Shown one piece after another: positions 1 through 12,098 of a DNA stretch of 64,000 bases (positions are counted from its first letter, which is position 1; every line of letters starts with the position of its first letter). The notes under the pieces were generated by a model that saw only the letters and a program-made list of their open reading frames with translations, did no database searches and was not told the DNA's origin. Source of the stretch: Enoplolaimus lenunculus. Lineage: Eukaryota > Nematoda > Enoplea > Enoplida > Thoracostomopsidae. The translations under genes and the position numbers were made by a program. Location: NCBI GenBank assembly GCA_030248215.1, contig JASANG010003732.1:1-64000 (forward strand), read 5' to 3'.

Positions 1-3000
1 TTCGGAAATGGTGAGGTCGTTGGGTTACTCAAGACCGATTTCGATGGAAAGTTTTCGCAATCCGAATTTTGGACTCGTTGCTGAACTGCTTGCATGGCTA
101 CTAAATCGGTAAGAGTTTGCTAGTTTTTTTCAAACCACCACTCTAAAATGACAAACGTATTTATAAAACAATCATGTAGGAACAGTTTGTAAATTCAAAG
201 CCAATCAATGCAGCATATTTAGTTTATAAAAATAGCATGAAACACATTAACTTATCTGTGATATTTGATGAAAACATTGTTGAAAGTCTCACAGGTCCTT
301 GGCGAAAATTGCTCTCTGAACATAATATATACATCTGTGCATGCAATATATGCATTAAACTTCACCCATTTATAATTAATGACGGATCATTTTTCGCGGA
401 ACATCAATAGGATAAGCCTCAGCTTTAGATTAGATGTTTTGTTTAGCTTAGGATAAGGCTTATAAGCCTAGGCTTAGTTACACCTACGCTCATCTTTTGC
501 TAAGGCTTAGGTTTAGGCTTAGGCTAAGGAATTGAGTACCATATATTCGGATATAAAAAATATCCGAATAATCCGAAATAACAATCATAGAATTGCCGAA
601 AGATTTACGTTCATATCGGTCGTTTTCACACTTGATTGGGAGCTAACAAGTAAAAAAGTGCTCAAGGAACAAAAAATTGAGGTTCCGAAATTTGAAACAA
701 TACAAAATTGAATTTCGGATAGCCAAAATAGAAGCTTTGATTTGGGATGTCCGGATATCTGTTTAAATATCGCTCAAGAGCAGCTGGATATCCGGATATT
801 AAAAAATAGCCGATGCCCATCACTATTAGAACCACTTTTACTACGGGTACAACCCTGAGCTATAGGCATGGGCCTACAAAAAAAATCCCTGTGTCAAATT
901 TTCTAAATTATTTGCCCATATTTTGGTTTTAGGTATGATCCGGATTATGATATTCCGTTGGAAATTGACACTGAACAAGATCGGGTGATTTTTGTCAAAA
1001 CAGCGACGACTTTTCTGGTATAAAAGATTAGCTGAAATTTAAAAAAAAACTATATATAATTGTGACCAACACACTTAAAAAAAAGAAGCATAAAAAGGAA
1101 TTGAGGTTTGTCCGCGTTTCACAAAAAATATGAATAGTTACTAGTCAGGATACAACTAGAAGAACGCCTCCCCGTCTGGCTCCGGCAGGAAATCAACCGA
1201 CCTGCGGCCAGTTTTGCCTGAGGTTAAGCACGGCACTTTCGATAGCTAAATTTTCGTTATTTTTATCGAATAGCCGTGTAATTCAGTTTAATGAAAAAAT
1301 TATTCGCAAAACTTTGCAGATTATTGTTAAAGATAGCAAAATTTTTTATTAATTTTGCTCTTTACATCCTTTTTCGCTATCAGCTTCGACAAAATTTATC
1401 GACTTTCGACCCCGGCTCCGGTATTTCCCATCCGGTTGCACCATGTTACAGGATTAATAATAGTCACCTTGATTATAATACAATGGTCACTAAGAACAGT
1501 AATTATTGCTAATGGAACATCCACGTTATACTGCACGCGCTACTGCAAAAAAATGTCTGGGTCTTAGTAAGACCCGACGTCGCTTTAACACACTATTACG
1601 AGACCACTATAATGTCCGGTAGCCCTAACGAGGACGTAAAGACATATTGCACTGTGTTCATATAGCATCGCAAACATACATAACAACACAAACACACATA
1701 TACACTTATTGATTATGCTTAATTTTTACCTTTTGTCCCGACTCCCTTCGGACAGTGTCGGGACAATTAATAGTGTCTACGTACCGCATAAAATTGTACC
1801 TACACGCTAGATGCACATTCAATTTGTACTCAGATCCCTACCGGGTGGTTGGATAAATTTTTAACTTAGCGAGCGCATTATAACGTGGATGACGCATAAT
1901 TTTTAGTTTAAAGTTTTCAATATTACCAGCATTCAATTCGGCGACAGGTTCTGATGTTTTCATTTAATTGCCAGGTTCAAAAAGCACGAATTAAAGTGAA
2001 TCCAAAAAAGCTGTATCAAGCTGACAGCAACGCAGTTCAAGAAATGTTGAAAATCGCCACTGTGCTGTACGAAGCCACAAAACATAACCAGCGCAACAAA
2101 GCATCGGCACTTTTGGAAGAAATGGAAGACAATTTTGGTATTTCGACGAACGTTTCTAATATTACACAACAGGTGACTACAGGGTCTAGTCAGGATATCA
2201 ATAAGAAGTTGGTATCAGCATATAAAAAATCGAACAAGATTCCTTGTGTCACCAACTGCAAAAATTCTAAAAATTCCTGGATAACTTCACAAAAGCTACG
2301 GACGGCTTGATCTTCAACTCTCATGACTACGCGTTTACGTGACTCAACCTGAATGCCCATAAAAACACAGCCTATTTCTAAAAGTAGATGAATTTGCTGT
2401 TAGCTTAAATATTACGCGAATTGGTTCGAAATATGAATTTTGAATGTGACATTAACTACAATTTTGCTTCATCTTTAAGTTCACAATTACGCCCTAATAA
2501 AGCGATTGCTGCTCAGTTTTGTTTTATGTATTGAGTTCTTAAATCCTCATTGTCTTTTACACCGTATCCGAATCAAGTCTATGATACATTAAAATTTGCA
2601 CATCCAAAGCAGGGAAAACATATTAGAGAATTGTTTTTCAGCTCGCCGATCTAAGATCATCGCGGCAACTGGCGACTGAAATAACTGAACGCGGCGCAAG
2701 TTTGTACGATTTACTGGGAAAAGAAGTCGATTTAAGAGTGAGTTGTTTCAATTATTTTTTATAGGAAATTCAAACGGTGTACACTGCAAGCTTTGATTTT
2801 GCCATTAAGCACGCTTATTGTTTTATACCACTGCAAAACAGTCCTCGCACTTCTTAACAACGGCTGTACAAAACTCTTTTTATGATATTAGGAAAAAACA
2901 GCGAGTAAAGTTAATGTGTTTTGGCGGTAGTCCCTTTGGAAGGAGTAGGGACAATGTGGACACTGTTGGACACAGTGTCTGACAATTAAAGCTTCTTTGG

Positions 3001-6000
3001 GCAGACGTAATACCCCAAACGACCTACGCATCCCCCCCCGACCGCTTCCCCACCTCGCGGCTGCTGCCCCCCCCCTCCCCCCCACCCCCCCCAAGTCTTC
3101 CCCTCTCTCCCCCCCCCCCACCCGCTCCGACCCGCTCGAGCCCCCCGCGGCAGGCGCGCCCCCCCGTGCGCCGCCCGCCGCCCCCCCCCGGCCCGCACAG
3201 CCCGCCCCCACCGACACACGACCGCGCAGGCCCCCCCCAGCCCCGACCGCCACCGGCAACCGCACGCACGCCACGCCAACCCAACAACGACACGCGGAAC
3301 CCGACCCTCAAACGAACACCACAGCCACACCCGGGACACCAGACAAAAAACCACCAAAAACCAAAGACACAAAAAAAGGTGCAATCTTTTTTACACCCCC
3401 ACCCACACCAACAGAGGTTACTCTGTAAATTCGCTTCTCACACGGATGTGTTGCACCTTATTTAAATGTAACTATATAAACGTAGTTGAACGCATGTGCA
3501 ACTTTCGTAATGCGACGTGTTTGGCATATGTTCAACATGTTTGTTTTAAAGCAAGACTAAGATTTATATTTAACAAGTTGCGACTTTAGCGATGGAGACA
3601 TTTTTATTTGTGTGCTACGCTGGCTTCATGACATTGCATATTGTAAAATAGTTGCAGGCACATCGTACAGCAGCGTTGTCTCGGCAACTGGAACTACGAG
3701 AAGTTGAAAAGCACATTCGAAACTCGATTAAAGCAGTTGAAGCAAGTTTTTATTTTAAATGGCATTTTGATGAATATATCAATGTTACAATAGTTAATAC
3801 GTTCTCTCGCTTTTGAGCACAACTGCAAAATCGAACTCGTAATATTTGACTATTCAACACCTGTATGTAACAACAACGGTGTACAATTTGTACAATTTTA
3901 CATTTTAACGGTTTGAACGACTGAACGCGATGTAAGACGTCAGGTGCCCTCTGCTTTAAGATATTGATAATCGGCTGCCAGATAAAAGTAAACTTAGCAT
4001 CATTTGACTCAGATTACTTAGCAAATTATAGTTGCAGTTGGAATTTGTCCGCAACTATTAAAGATACCGTATCGATGACGATTGGATATTACTGCTTACT
4101 GCACATACTTTGTTGCTTCGGCCCATGTAAACATCAGGGGCGGAATGTTTTTCTGTGGGACTATAAAAGAGTAACCTTAAGCTTTAGACTAATTTTTGTT
4201 GCTCGGCTTAGGCTTTGGAATATGCTCATTCTTACGTTTAGGCTTAGGCTTAGGCATAAGTGTTGCGCAGCAAAACAATTCTTGGATTAACAGCTCGCGC
4301 ACCAGGGTGACTTTTGCGTCTGACCACTCGTGGTGACAACGCAAACTCGTGCAATACCATACACTCAAATTTGATTGGTATGTTAACTACGGCAACGGAT
4401 CATGTTCGATTCTGAATGGATGCTTTTGCCAGTTAACCCTTTCTCACAATAATATTTTCAATTTCACCTGAAATATAATTTCATGATAAGTTTCGATCCT
4501 AGTCTCACTGGTGAGAGGCGTTTACGATGGCCACTAAGCTATAGGAACTGAACGCTCGATCCCAACGAGCTCACACGTCTTGAGAAATTTTGCCTACCTC
4601 ATTGATTGTATTGCTCGTATATTATTTGTATTTAGTTGCGCATAGTACACTGTTTGAGTGAAAGGGTTTAAAAGTACAATGCTTCCATGGTTATAAATTT
4701 GCTCCAATGCTTATTCAGGATGAAACTAAAAGAACAACAGAGAACTTGAGCAATATTGCGTCAGATGAAGCAAGTTTGGATACAAAAATTCAGAAAAAAC
4801 AAGCTGACTTAGAGCGACAACAAAAGCGACTTGCACAACTGCAAGCTGTTAGGTCAGTTGGCCAATGAATAGAACAGGGCCGTAATAGTAGTATAAGCGT
4901 ATTCCTAAGCTCAATCCTAAGCTTAAAGCATAAGGATAAGACTGTATCTAAGCCCAGTTCTAAGCCAACAAATTAGTTAAGCTTACACCATAGCGGTTCC
5001 ACCGAAAAATGGTCCACCCTTGATCTTTTATACAGGGGCCGGTCAGTTGAAGCGTTAACCAGATAAAATTTTGAGAATCAGTGACTTGGACAACTGCACA
5101 TGGTGTCATGCGTACACCTGCACCGAATACTTTTCGCGCGACTTTAAAAGTTTATGCAAACTACGGGTATTATTTATTTTCCCGTATAAAAATTGAATTT
5201 TAAGTTTTAGACCAGCGTATATGGATGAGTACGAAGAACTCGAAAAAGAACTTCAACATCTGTACACAATATACGTTCAAAAAATTCGCAATTTGGCGTA
5301 TTTGGAACAAATGCAAGGCGAATTTGACAGAGCTGAAGCCGAAAGAACAATGGTAACTAATAACTTTTTAGATTTTGAAATTCAAAAATAAAAAGTTCGT
5401 AAAAAATGTGCAGTCCAATTGACTCTCTCGGAAACAGGCTTTTCCTGACTACACAAACTGAGTCAAATTTGACTCCGCCAGAGTCAACAGTGAATCGAGT
5501 TTGACTCTAGCGGAGTCCAATTTGACTCAGTTTGTGCAGTCAGGAAAAGCCTGTTTCCGAGAGAGTCAATTTGACTCGCCATTCTTTACAGTGTATATTG
5601 TTTAAAATGAATTCTATTAATACTTTTATAGCCTATCCTGCAATGTTCCTAAATATGTTTTCAAAAATTATTCATTTTGTGCTTTTCCAAAAATTATGAG
5701 CATAAAAAATGTGTGCCAATACAATGAAGCCACCTCCTCCAAAATGTTTTGTATATATATATACAGCTGATTTTAGGATAAAAAATGAAAAAAAAATTAA
5801 AATAGTTCATACCCAAGTTCAAAAATATAAAGGTATGCCACCATCCCTCAACCAACAAAAAAGGCCTGGGACCACCAGTGATTGATGCGTGTGACCATGT
5901 TTTAGGAAGCTGAAATGTCTTTACGACGTATGGCTGAAAAAATGCGCGAAGAAGAGCGAACACGTATTGTAGCAGCAGAAAAGTTAGATTTGACTAGTTT

Positions 6001-7894
6001 GCATGATGACGATTTATCGTTGCAGGACAGTACAACAGCTGCACGTCGAGGTAATTCCTCAAGACAATAAGATACACTGCAAAAAATAGTGAGTCAAATT
6101 GACTCTCTCCGAAATAAGCTCTACGGGACTACACAAACTGAGCCAAATTCGACTCAAATAGAATCAAATTTGACTCGATAAATCGCACGTTTGACTCTGG
6201 CGGAGTCGAATTTTGACTGAGTTTGTGTAGTCCCGTAGAGCCTATTTCGGAGGGAGTCAATTTGACTCACCATTTTTGCAGTGTAGCGCAAGCGAGTATT
6301 CTAAAACTATGCCTCCAAATAGTCCCGTGGTCGCGATATTGGCCGCTTAGTATATCGTGATGTACAAATTTTCATGATTGTATATCTCTTATAGTGTTAC
6401 TTTCTTAGTGCCAGTCCAATTAAAAGTTTCAGTGACCGTCTTTGAATAAGAAACATGTTGATATAATGCATATTTACTAGAACACTATGACGTAGAACCA
6501 GGATCTATATGGACTTACCAAATGTAGAATAATGGCAGTATATATTTTAAAAAACTTTTATAATTATCGCATAGGAAGAACAACAGCGATATAAAATATG
6601 CTGAATGTCGTTTTTATCACATTTTTACGACTCAAATTTTAACCAAACTTTGGCGCTCCGTTGATTTGCATGAAATTTAGGAACGAAATTAAAAATAAAA
6701 AACTTTTATCTTTTAGAACCAGCTGGGCCCAAAGTCTTTGGATCAATGACCGGTGGTGGTTTGTCCGACGATGAAGAAGTAAAGTTTTCAAGCCCGTAAC
6801 CACGAGACTTGTGCACAGGGGCTTAGCCCGCCTACTTAGAAAAGTTTCAATCTCGCTTGTAGGTCATCGAAATCGCTTGTATGTGTTCCTAAATATTTTT
6901 AGATCGCCTGGCAAGGTTGAACCCCGCTGCCTACTGTTAACAGGGTATATACACATTAAAACAATAGATTATTTGTGTTGTAGTAAATATATATATCTAC
7001 TTATCGCAATTTACACTACTACACTAATGTACAACATGCAGGGCGTGCTCGCCAAAACCACTGATGAATCCGTGATTTGCATAGTTTATCGGCCAGGTAT
7101 CAGCATGACATTTCCAATTTTAAGGAAGAAAGCACATTTAGTGATGATGATGATGATGACGATGACAACGATGAAGAAGAGCAACTATTCCGTGGATCTC
7201 AGAGCGGTCCGAGGAACGGTCGTTTTGGACAGTTTTCGCCAGAAGACGGCGACGACTTTGGTGCGTCTTCAGATATCGATGGCAGACATCAACGGCGCGG
7301 AGGACAATCTGGCGGTCGATTTGGAGGCCGCGATACGAGTGCTGCAAGTGGCCGTCGCGCAATACCGGCCGGTCGCATAGCGGACACGATGGCGGTTGAA
7401 GCGTTGGATCGCGGTGCGGCGGCAGGTATATATACTAAACAAAAACAGTTAACTTTTTGAAGCAGAGTATACTGCAAAAAACACCCAATAGCGTTCAAGC
7501 GTCAAACAGTTTAGTGTGGATGAATACCGTCAAGAGTTCTTTGTTCAAAATCCTAGCTTGAAATTAGGTCTCAAATAAAATTGAAAATCTAGCCTATTTC
7601 GGAGTCAATTTGACTCGCTATTTTTTTGCAGTGTAACGGAGCGATCTTTAAGCCTATATAGATAGCTATGTATTTTATATTTTAAAAATTATAGAAACTT
7701 CGGACGATGATACACGGTTGCAATCATCACAAGTGGCCAGCGGAACTAGAATGCAAAGCGCTGTGTCGCGTGGCGCAAGCAGCCGCATGGCTCGACCAGG
7801 TGGAGCGCGAGGGTCGGAGCGAGGAAACAGCGGTAGCACCGGAGTACCACCACACTATGAACAACATGACGAGAATTCAGATGATGACTTTTAA
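1..7894 (+). CDS. CLUAP1: CLUAP1 / IFT38 (DYF-3, qilin), intraflagellar transport protein; 5' partial
   Basis: CLUAP1/IFT38 is a coiled-coil subunit of the IFT-B complex and is needed to build cilia. Exons I assign: 1-108 (partial), 933-1017, 1975-2172, 2642-2737, 3658-3735, 4719-4852, 5211-5352, 5906-6050, 6717-6795, 7097-7425, 7695-7894. All phases agree, giving 530 codons plus stop from base 2. The N-terminal fold is recognisable ([39 protein letters not shown]), then [15 protein letters not shown], and the coiled coil with [11 protein letters not shown] and RNLAYLEQM. The tail is acidic and ends DDDF, like the human protein. Exon 10 holds an Asp/Glu run and a Gly/Arg-rich stretch, making the protein longer than the roughly 413-aa human protein. 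The exon 5 donor (GTTGAA) is weak, and the exon 9/10 junction was chosen because it is the only one that keeps frame. The initiator codon lies upstream of the window. Confidence 0.95.
410..520 (+). repeat. TTAGGC-bearing repeat, diverged copy
   Basis: Runs of TTAGGC/TAAGGC (e.g. GGCTTAGGTTTAGGCTTAGG) in CLUAP1 intron 1, preceded by CGCGGAACATCAATAGG, which resembles the family's GGGGCGGAACG left end. Confidence 0.5.
538..825. mobile_element. hAT-like MITE, TATCCGGATAT family, right end intact
   Basis: In CLUAP1 intron 1. The right end reads GATGCCCATCACTA (reverse complement TAGTGATGGGCATC). Internal TATCCGGATAT words recur near both sides. The left end is not clear. Confidence 0.55.
1734..1768. 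repeat. short GTCCCGAC/GTCGGGAC inverted motif
   Basis: TTGTCCCGACTCCCTTCGG and then GTGTCGGGACAATT form a small hairpin-like repeat. Related TCCCTTTGG/GTAGGGACAAT words occur at 2930-2985, and GTCCCTTCCGACAGAGTC-like words at 59100-59440. The family could not be defined further. Confidence 0.4.
3018..3412. repeat. C-rich, G-poor low-complexity island in CLUAP1 intron 4
   Basis: About 400 bp with many runs of 7-11 C, in otherwise AT-rich DNA. Composition drifts along it: left part C with some G and T, right part almost only C and A (3300-3380), ending in A-runs. On the minus strand this reads as T/G changing to near-pure G. Open frames of 95-143 codons here are compositional only. Confidence 0.85.
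4121..4262 (+). mobile_element. TTAGGC-bearing MITE, left part
   Basis: Left end GCCCATGTAAACATCAGGGG then CGGAATGTTTTTCTGTG, and an internal TTTAGGCTTAGGCTTAGGC run. Same order as the full copy at 62909. In CLUAP1 intron 5. Confidence 0.65.
4875..5040 (-). mobile_element. TTAGGC-bearing MITE, reverse orientation
   Basis: Reverse-strand copy: AACAGGGCCGTAATAG at the left, CCTAAGCT-type words inside, and GTGGTCC-like degenerate then TTTTATACAGGGGCC at the right. In CLUAP1 intron 6. Confidence 0.5.
5397..5595. mobile_element. foldback MITE (GAGTC/GACTC palindrome family), copy in CLUAP1 intron 7
   Basis: Nearly perfect long palindrome. Arms contain GACTCTCTCGGAAACAGGC and its complement, joined by repeated GAGTCAAATTTGACTC-type words, with ends resembling TACACTGCAAAAA / TTTTTGCAGTGTA. 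No coding capacity. Confidence 0.85.
6073..6285. mobile_element. foldback MITE (GAGTC/GACTC palindrome family), copy in CLUAP1 intron 8
   Basis: The best-preserved ends of the family: TACACTGCAAAAAAT at the left and ATTTTTGCAGTGTA at the right, with arms sharing TCTACGGGACTACACAAACT and its complement. Internal GACTCAAAT words as in the neighbouring copy. Confidence 0.88.
6797..6960 (+). mobile_element. SINE-like element, copy in CLUAP1 intron 9
   Basis: Shares the block TAGAAAAGTTTCAATCTCGC and CTTGTAGGTCATCGAAA with copies at 8710, 20255 and 60215. Its left edge falls at the exon 9 donor GTAACC. Confidence 0.6.
7468..7635. mobile_element. foldback MITE remnant (same GAGTC family) in CLUAP1 intron 10
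   Basis: Ends TATACTGCAAAAA and TTTTTTTGCAGTGTA, with CCTATTTCGGAGTCAATTTG near the right end. The centre differs from the other two copies, so it looks internally rearranged. Confidence 0.7.
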
Positions 7895-7895
7895 T

Positions 7896-7955
7896 TAGTG
7901 ACGGGCATCGGATATTTTTTATATCCTTATATCCGGCAATTCTTGCAAGATATAG
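7896..7955. mobile_element. hAT-like MITE end, TATCCGGATAT family, just after the CLUAP1 stop
   Basis: TAGTGACGGGCATCGGATAT starts one base after the CLUAP1 TAA, followed by TTTTTTATATCC. It matches the inverted ends seen at 825 and 56588. The other end is missing. Confidence 0.6.
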
Positions 7956-8241
7956 CTGTAAAACATATAATGGGGGCCCCCTAGTGAAACTGACCTGGGT
8001 CTCTGTTTAATTATGGTCATTATTCACACGGGAAATATGACCCCATAAATATGTGGCCGGGGGTCATTCTTCTAGCAACACAGATCTTGGGGTTCAACGC
8101 AAGTTTTTTCGTTTAACGAGTTTCTAATGAAACCAGAAGCACTATACGTGATAACTATAAAACATAACTTCAACGAGTCTTAATCGATACCGCAATTTCA
8201 TTAAAAATCAACAGTCCGAATCTTTGACGTAAATATGGCTG

Positions 8242-8247
8242 AATAAA
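8242..8247 (+). promoter_or_regulatory. candidate polyadenylation signal of CLUAP1
   Basis: AATAAA about 350 bp after the CLUAP1 stop is the first canonical hexamer I noticed. No transcript end can be seen from sequence alone, and in AT-rich DNA the hexamer also occurs by chance. Confidence 0.35.
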
Positions 8248-8709
8248 AAGATTTCACAAACTTTGTACCTTAGAGCCAAGGAGTCCACGTAAAATGATCG
8301 TGCAGAATTTCAGTTTATGTCGTAGGGTACAACAAACATATCCTATATCGCTCGGAAATAAATAACGCAACAATGTAAATAAAACGTATAAACCGTGATA
8401 CAGAACGATAATGTATAAAGTATAAAATACTCCGAGGCTACATATTTTATTAAGTACAGTATTGGGCATTATTTTGCAAATATATACTAACGTAATTACA
8501 GATCCGGTTGAAATTTTTTTCATAAATTAGCCTAAAACTTATTAAGCTTACTTTATTGCAGTGCCGTAAAAAACGTTCAACACCCGACCTTTACATGGGC
8601 CAGCATTCAAAACAAACATTGTCAATAGTTCGTTTTCGTAAGTCAAATTAAAAATATAGCTTGCCAAATGTCATAGTTATCAAATTCAGTTGACAACACA
8701 TACAAACTT

Positions 8710-8832
8710 CAAGGGACTCAGTCCCCCCCAGAAAACTTTAAACCTTGCTTGTAAGTCATTGCACACTCCATGTATGCCCCTCCTGAAAATTTTTTTAGCT
8801 CCCTAGCAACTTGAGCTGGCAACGTGCCTGTA
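8710..8832 (+). mobile_element. SINE-like element fragment
   Basis: Contains GAAAACTTTAAACCTTGCTT, GTAAGTCATTGCACAC and the tail TTAGCTCCCTAGCAACTTGA found in the related copies. No head region is recognisable here. Confidence 0.6.
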
Positions 8833-8839
8833 AATTTAA

Positions 8840-11800
8840 TTTATGATACGAAGACCTTGATAAAATAAGCAATGCTATTGACACAATACGTCAAGTCAAT
8901 ACGTAATAAACTTTACTAAAAAGAAACATATATTTGCGCAGCATACAATATTCCACTCATAGTTGCATTTTAGACTGCCGTAAAAACTTGACAACTTTCG
9001 TTTGCATTTAAATGCTATGTTATTCGCCTGATACCCAATAGCAAAGAGAAAGCAGATATAGTATACATTTCTGAATTCTCAAAGTTTATAATTTGTCCTA
9101 ATATGCAACGAGTATTAAAGCTAACACTTATCAAGGGACCATGTTTTGATAAAAAGACGTAAATTACAGCTTACATAACGTAAAAAACGTGCAAAATATT
9201 AATAAATAATAATACAAACCGAAAAGTTTCCGGCGATTGGGTGACATCGGATATAAGGCATGTGTCTGTATTCCAATTTCACAATCGGATATCTTATTTT
9301 CATCGGGGGGTTTAGCTGGAACCTAAACATCCGGTTGCTTTCCAGCAGATACGATTTACGAGTACAAATTGAAACTATTGAAACAGATGTAAAATATACG
9401 TCACATCAAGCGGCGTTACGGAACAAATACAAAGTAGCAATATTAAGTATATACGTAACAAATATATGTACAATATAAAATTTATAAAAAACACAACACA
9501 CAACAGAAAGGCCATAAAATTTACAAAAATAAATGAACCAGCGACTCAGTATATATATATCAAATGTGACACACCCTTTGCAACCTTTGCAACACATAAC
9601 GAACCCTAACGATGGTTTCTAACTGAGGACCGAAAACAATACGTAATTTGACAGATTTCGAAATATGCCCACAATTTGCGCACTTCAATTTTGCTCGTGG
9701 AACACACAGAGCAAACACGGAAGTGCACCCCCCCCCCGACCACAAATTTCTCCCAGCAGCCCTATGAGGACTCACAAATAACATTACTTCACCTGCCCCG
9801 GGAAACTAACAGTTATAATACGACAAAAATTAACAGCATTTCAACGAATTTGATGCTGATTTTCAATTAGTTTTGAGCTAAAAATGTCAAAATACTGATA
9901 AATTCTTCTTCCGATTGTTACCCCACACATGAAGGAGGCTTGCCATACGGGGTGGCAACTTTCGCTCCAACCCGTGGGGCTCACGCACCCATTTCTATCT
10001 GCCATTGTGTGTTCATAGTTTCTACAGCAGAGACAATTTTGACATGCATGTCGTTGAACTGTTTTGCAACGGGACCGACATGAAAGGTATAATGTCATGG
10101 TTAGCTACATTTAGGATAATGTATCCCAGGCTTAATTCAAGACAATGAAGAATATAATGATGTTAAAATAAACTCTTTACTGTCGTAGTCGAGTAGCACA
10201 AATTTAAAAATCGTGATAATTACCGCAAGTTGTTGCGCTCCCAGTTAATTTTAAATAACCATTTTCTAACTTTCATACATATATACCTATTCGAACTATA
10301 AGTTATAGTCCTCTGCACTGCACGTATTTTCAAATGTGTGTAGCACCTATCACCAGTTTAATGATACGTCCCGTTGTATCTTTCGAATCAGCAAATGATG
10401 AGGTTCGTTCGAACTTCAGCACATGTTTCAGATTTGAACTGTCCTATTTCTGTGCAACTTTTGAGATCAACTGTAAGATTTCGTGGGTTTGAAGCCTATC
10501 GTTAACTGGTGATAGGTGCCATACGGATTTGAGAATATGGTCCCGCTATACGGATTTGAAAACATGGGCCCTAGTTTCAGTGAAGGACAATAAATTAAAA
10601 ACCCAATATATGTGTGAAACAAAAAACGCACATTCCTGTAGGTAAATTAATAAAACATCAAACAGGCTCTTGTACACTTTCCCCCGGCATAAAGGTTCAG
10701 GTTTAGTCGCTGAAGGTTATGTAATGGTTTACGGCAAAGGCTTAACTTTTTCCATAACCTAAGCGAAAGCATGTGAACTGAAAGTGTACAAGACCCATTG
10801 CAAAACATGATGATCATCGTTAATTATATGCCATAGGCATGCAGAAAACAATGTTCCCGTTGACTTTACTATTGCATTGTATATACGTTGCTATCATGGG
10901 GAGTCACCGAGGACATCCAGGTGTGGTAACAAAATGATACGTAATGCAATTACCAAGAGCTAACAACGATAAGCTTTAATGTTCACTTAAACCATGCGTG
11001 ACGTTTACTATCATTTTGGACAGTTTGTTCGTTCTGAAACTTTGCCCTCCGGAACTCATCACACGATAAAATGCCACTAAACAGGATTGAGGACTGGCGC
11101 CCGCCCAATCCTGCCTATTCACTAAAGGGGTTCGGAAACTTACTAGCGAGAAATTCCTGCCCGGACGAAGTTAAAACCGTTCAGGCTTTCCATACTCATC
11201 TCGTATATTTTAACAATAGGTGGGCTCTCGAAACCAAAAAAGTAACATAATTTGAACTATATACCCAAAATTGCAAAAACAGATTTACGCAAATACGTGC
11301 CAATGTTGTTGCCACGGCACCAATGCAGCTATATGACTAGCAACGGCACCAATTGTTGCGCTGGTTAACCACCGCCGTAACGGTTCCTGATTGGTTGATA
11401 GTAAACAACTAAACCCTTTGTGCGACAGTGATCGGTACGTATTGTGCAACATGCATGATAAATAAACAACAGACTCGGGCTGTGTTTGGCCAATAGTTTT
11501 AGCGCACTGGCGCGTCCACATTATTTGGAGTTTTGTTTTGTGAATGGCGCGATTTACTACGTGCTGCGTTTGAGAAACGTTTTGATTTGCCATTGGTTTA
11601 CCCATCATCAGCTGCCGTTAGCACGGATGGCTAGCCGCTGTGATGATTGGCGCCGCAGCCAGCCACATTTGCAGCATGGCTAAATCGATGCTGTGCTTCC
11701 GACAAATACATAGACAATAAAGCAATAAAATCAATCATTTATATATAATACAAAAATTCATCTCTATCCACTCAACGTGACGTTCAATACTCGTACACAG

Positions 11801-12098
11801 GATAAAAAAAATTCAGTCAACAATCCCAATTAGTACGGCTAACAAACTTGCCGATCTGTAACGCTTGGTGAACCCAGTGTTCAAAATGTTCAAACTGCAA
11901 ATGGGCAAAAATTATCTTGCAGCAAAATAAGGACCCTAACTACTAAAACAAAACCCACCAACCAACTTACAATTAGGGCTGCTCTTCAACAATCACTATA
12001 CTAACAGTTGCTACAAACTTTCTTCATTACAGTAGTTCGTCTCACAATGATCGTAATATTGTATCGTTGCCATCATGTGTACCACCCATCACCAGCGA
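8840..12098. other. intergenic DNA between CLUAP1 and the DUSP-like gene
   Basis: Apart from the inverted-repeat element at 10341 and the start of the 3'-end duplication near 11865, I see no coding evidence. Open frames up to 107 codons show no recognisable similarity and no matching splice structure. Confidence 0.6.
10341..10519. mobile_element. short inverted-repeat MITE
   Basis: Ends TAGCACCTATCACCAGTT and AACTGGTGATAGGTGC form a 15-16 bp inverted repeat about 180 bp apart. Related GTAGCACCAATCTCCAGT appears near 61231. Confidence 0.6.

Noticed and set aside
2888-3465. Pro-, Gly- and Arg-rich open frames of 95-143 codons on both strands
   Set aside because: They follow from the C-rich composition; several overlap in different frames and none has splice or similarity support.
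6811-7380. 189-codon plus-strand frame
   Set aside because: It runs through an intron and then reads CLUAP1 exon 10 in the wrong frame.
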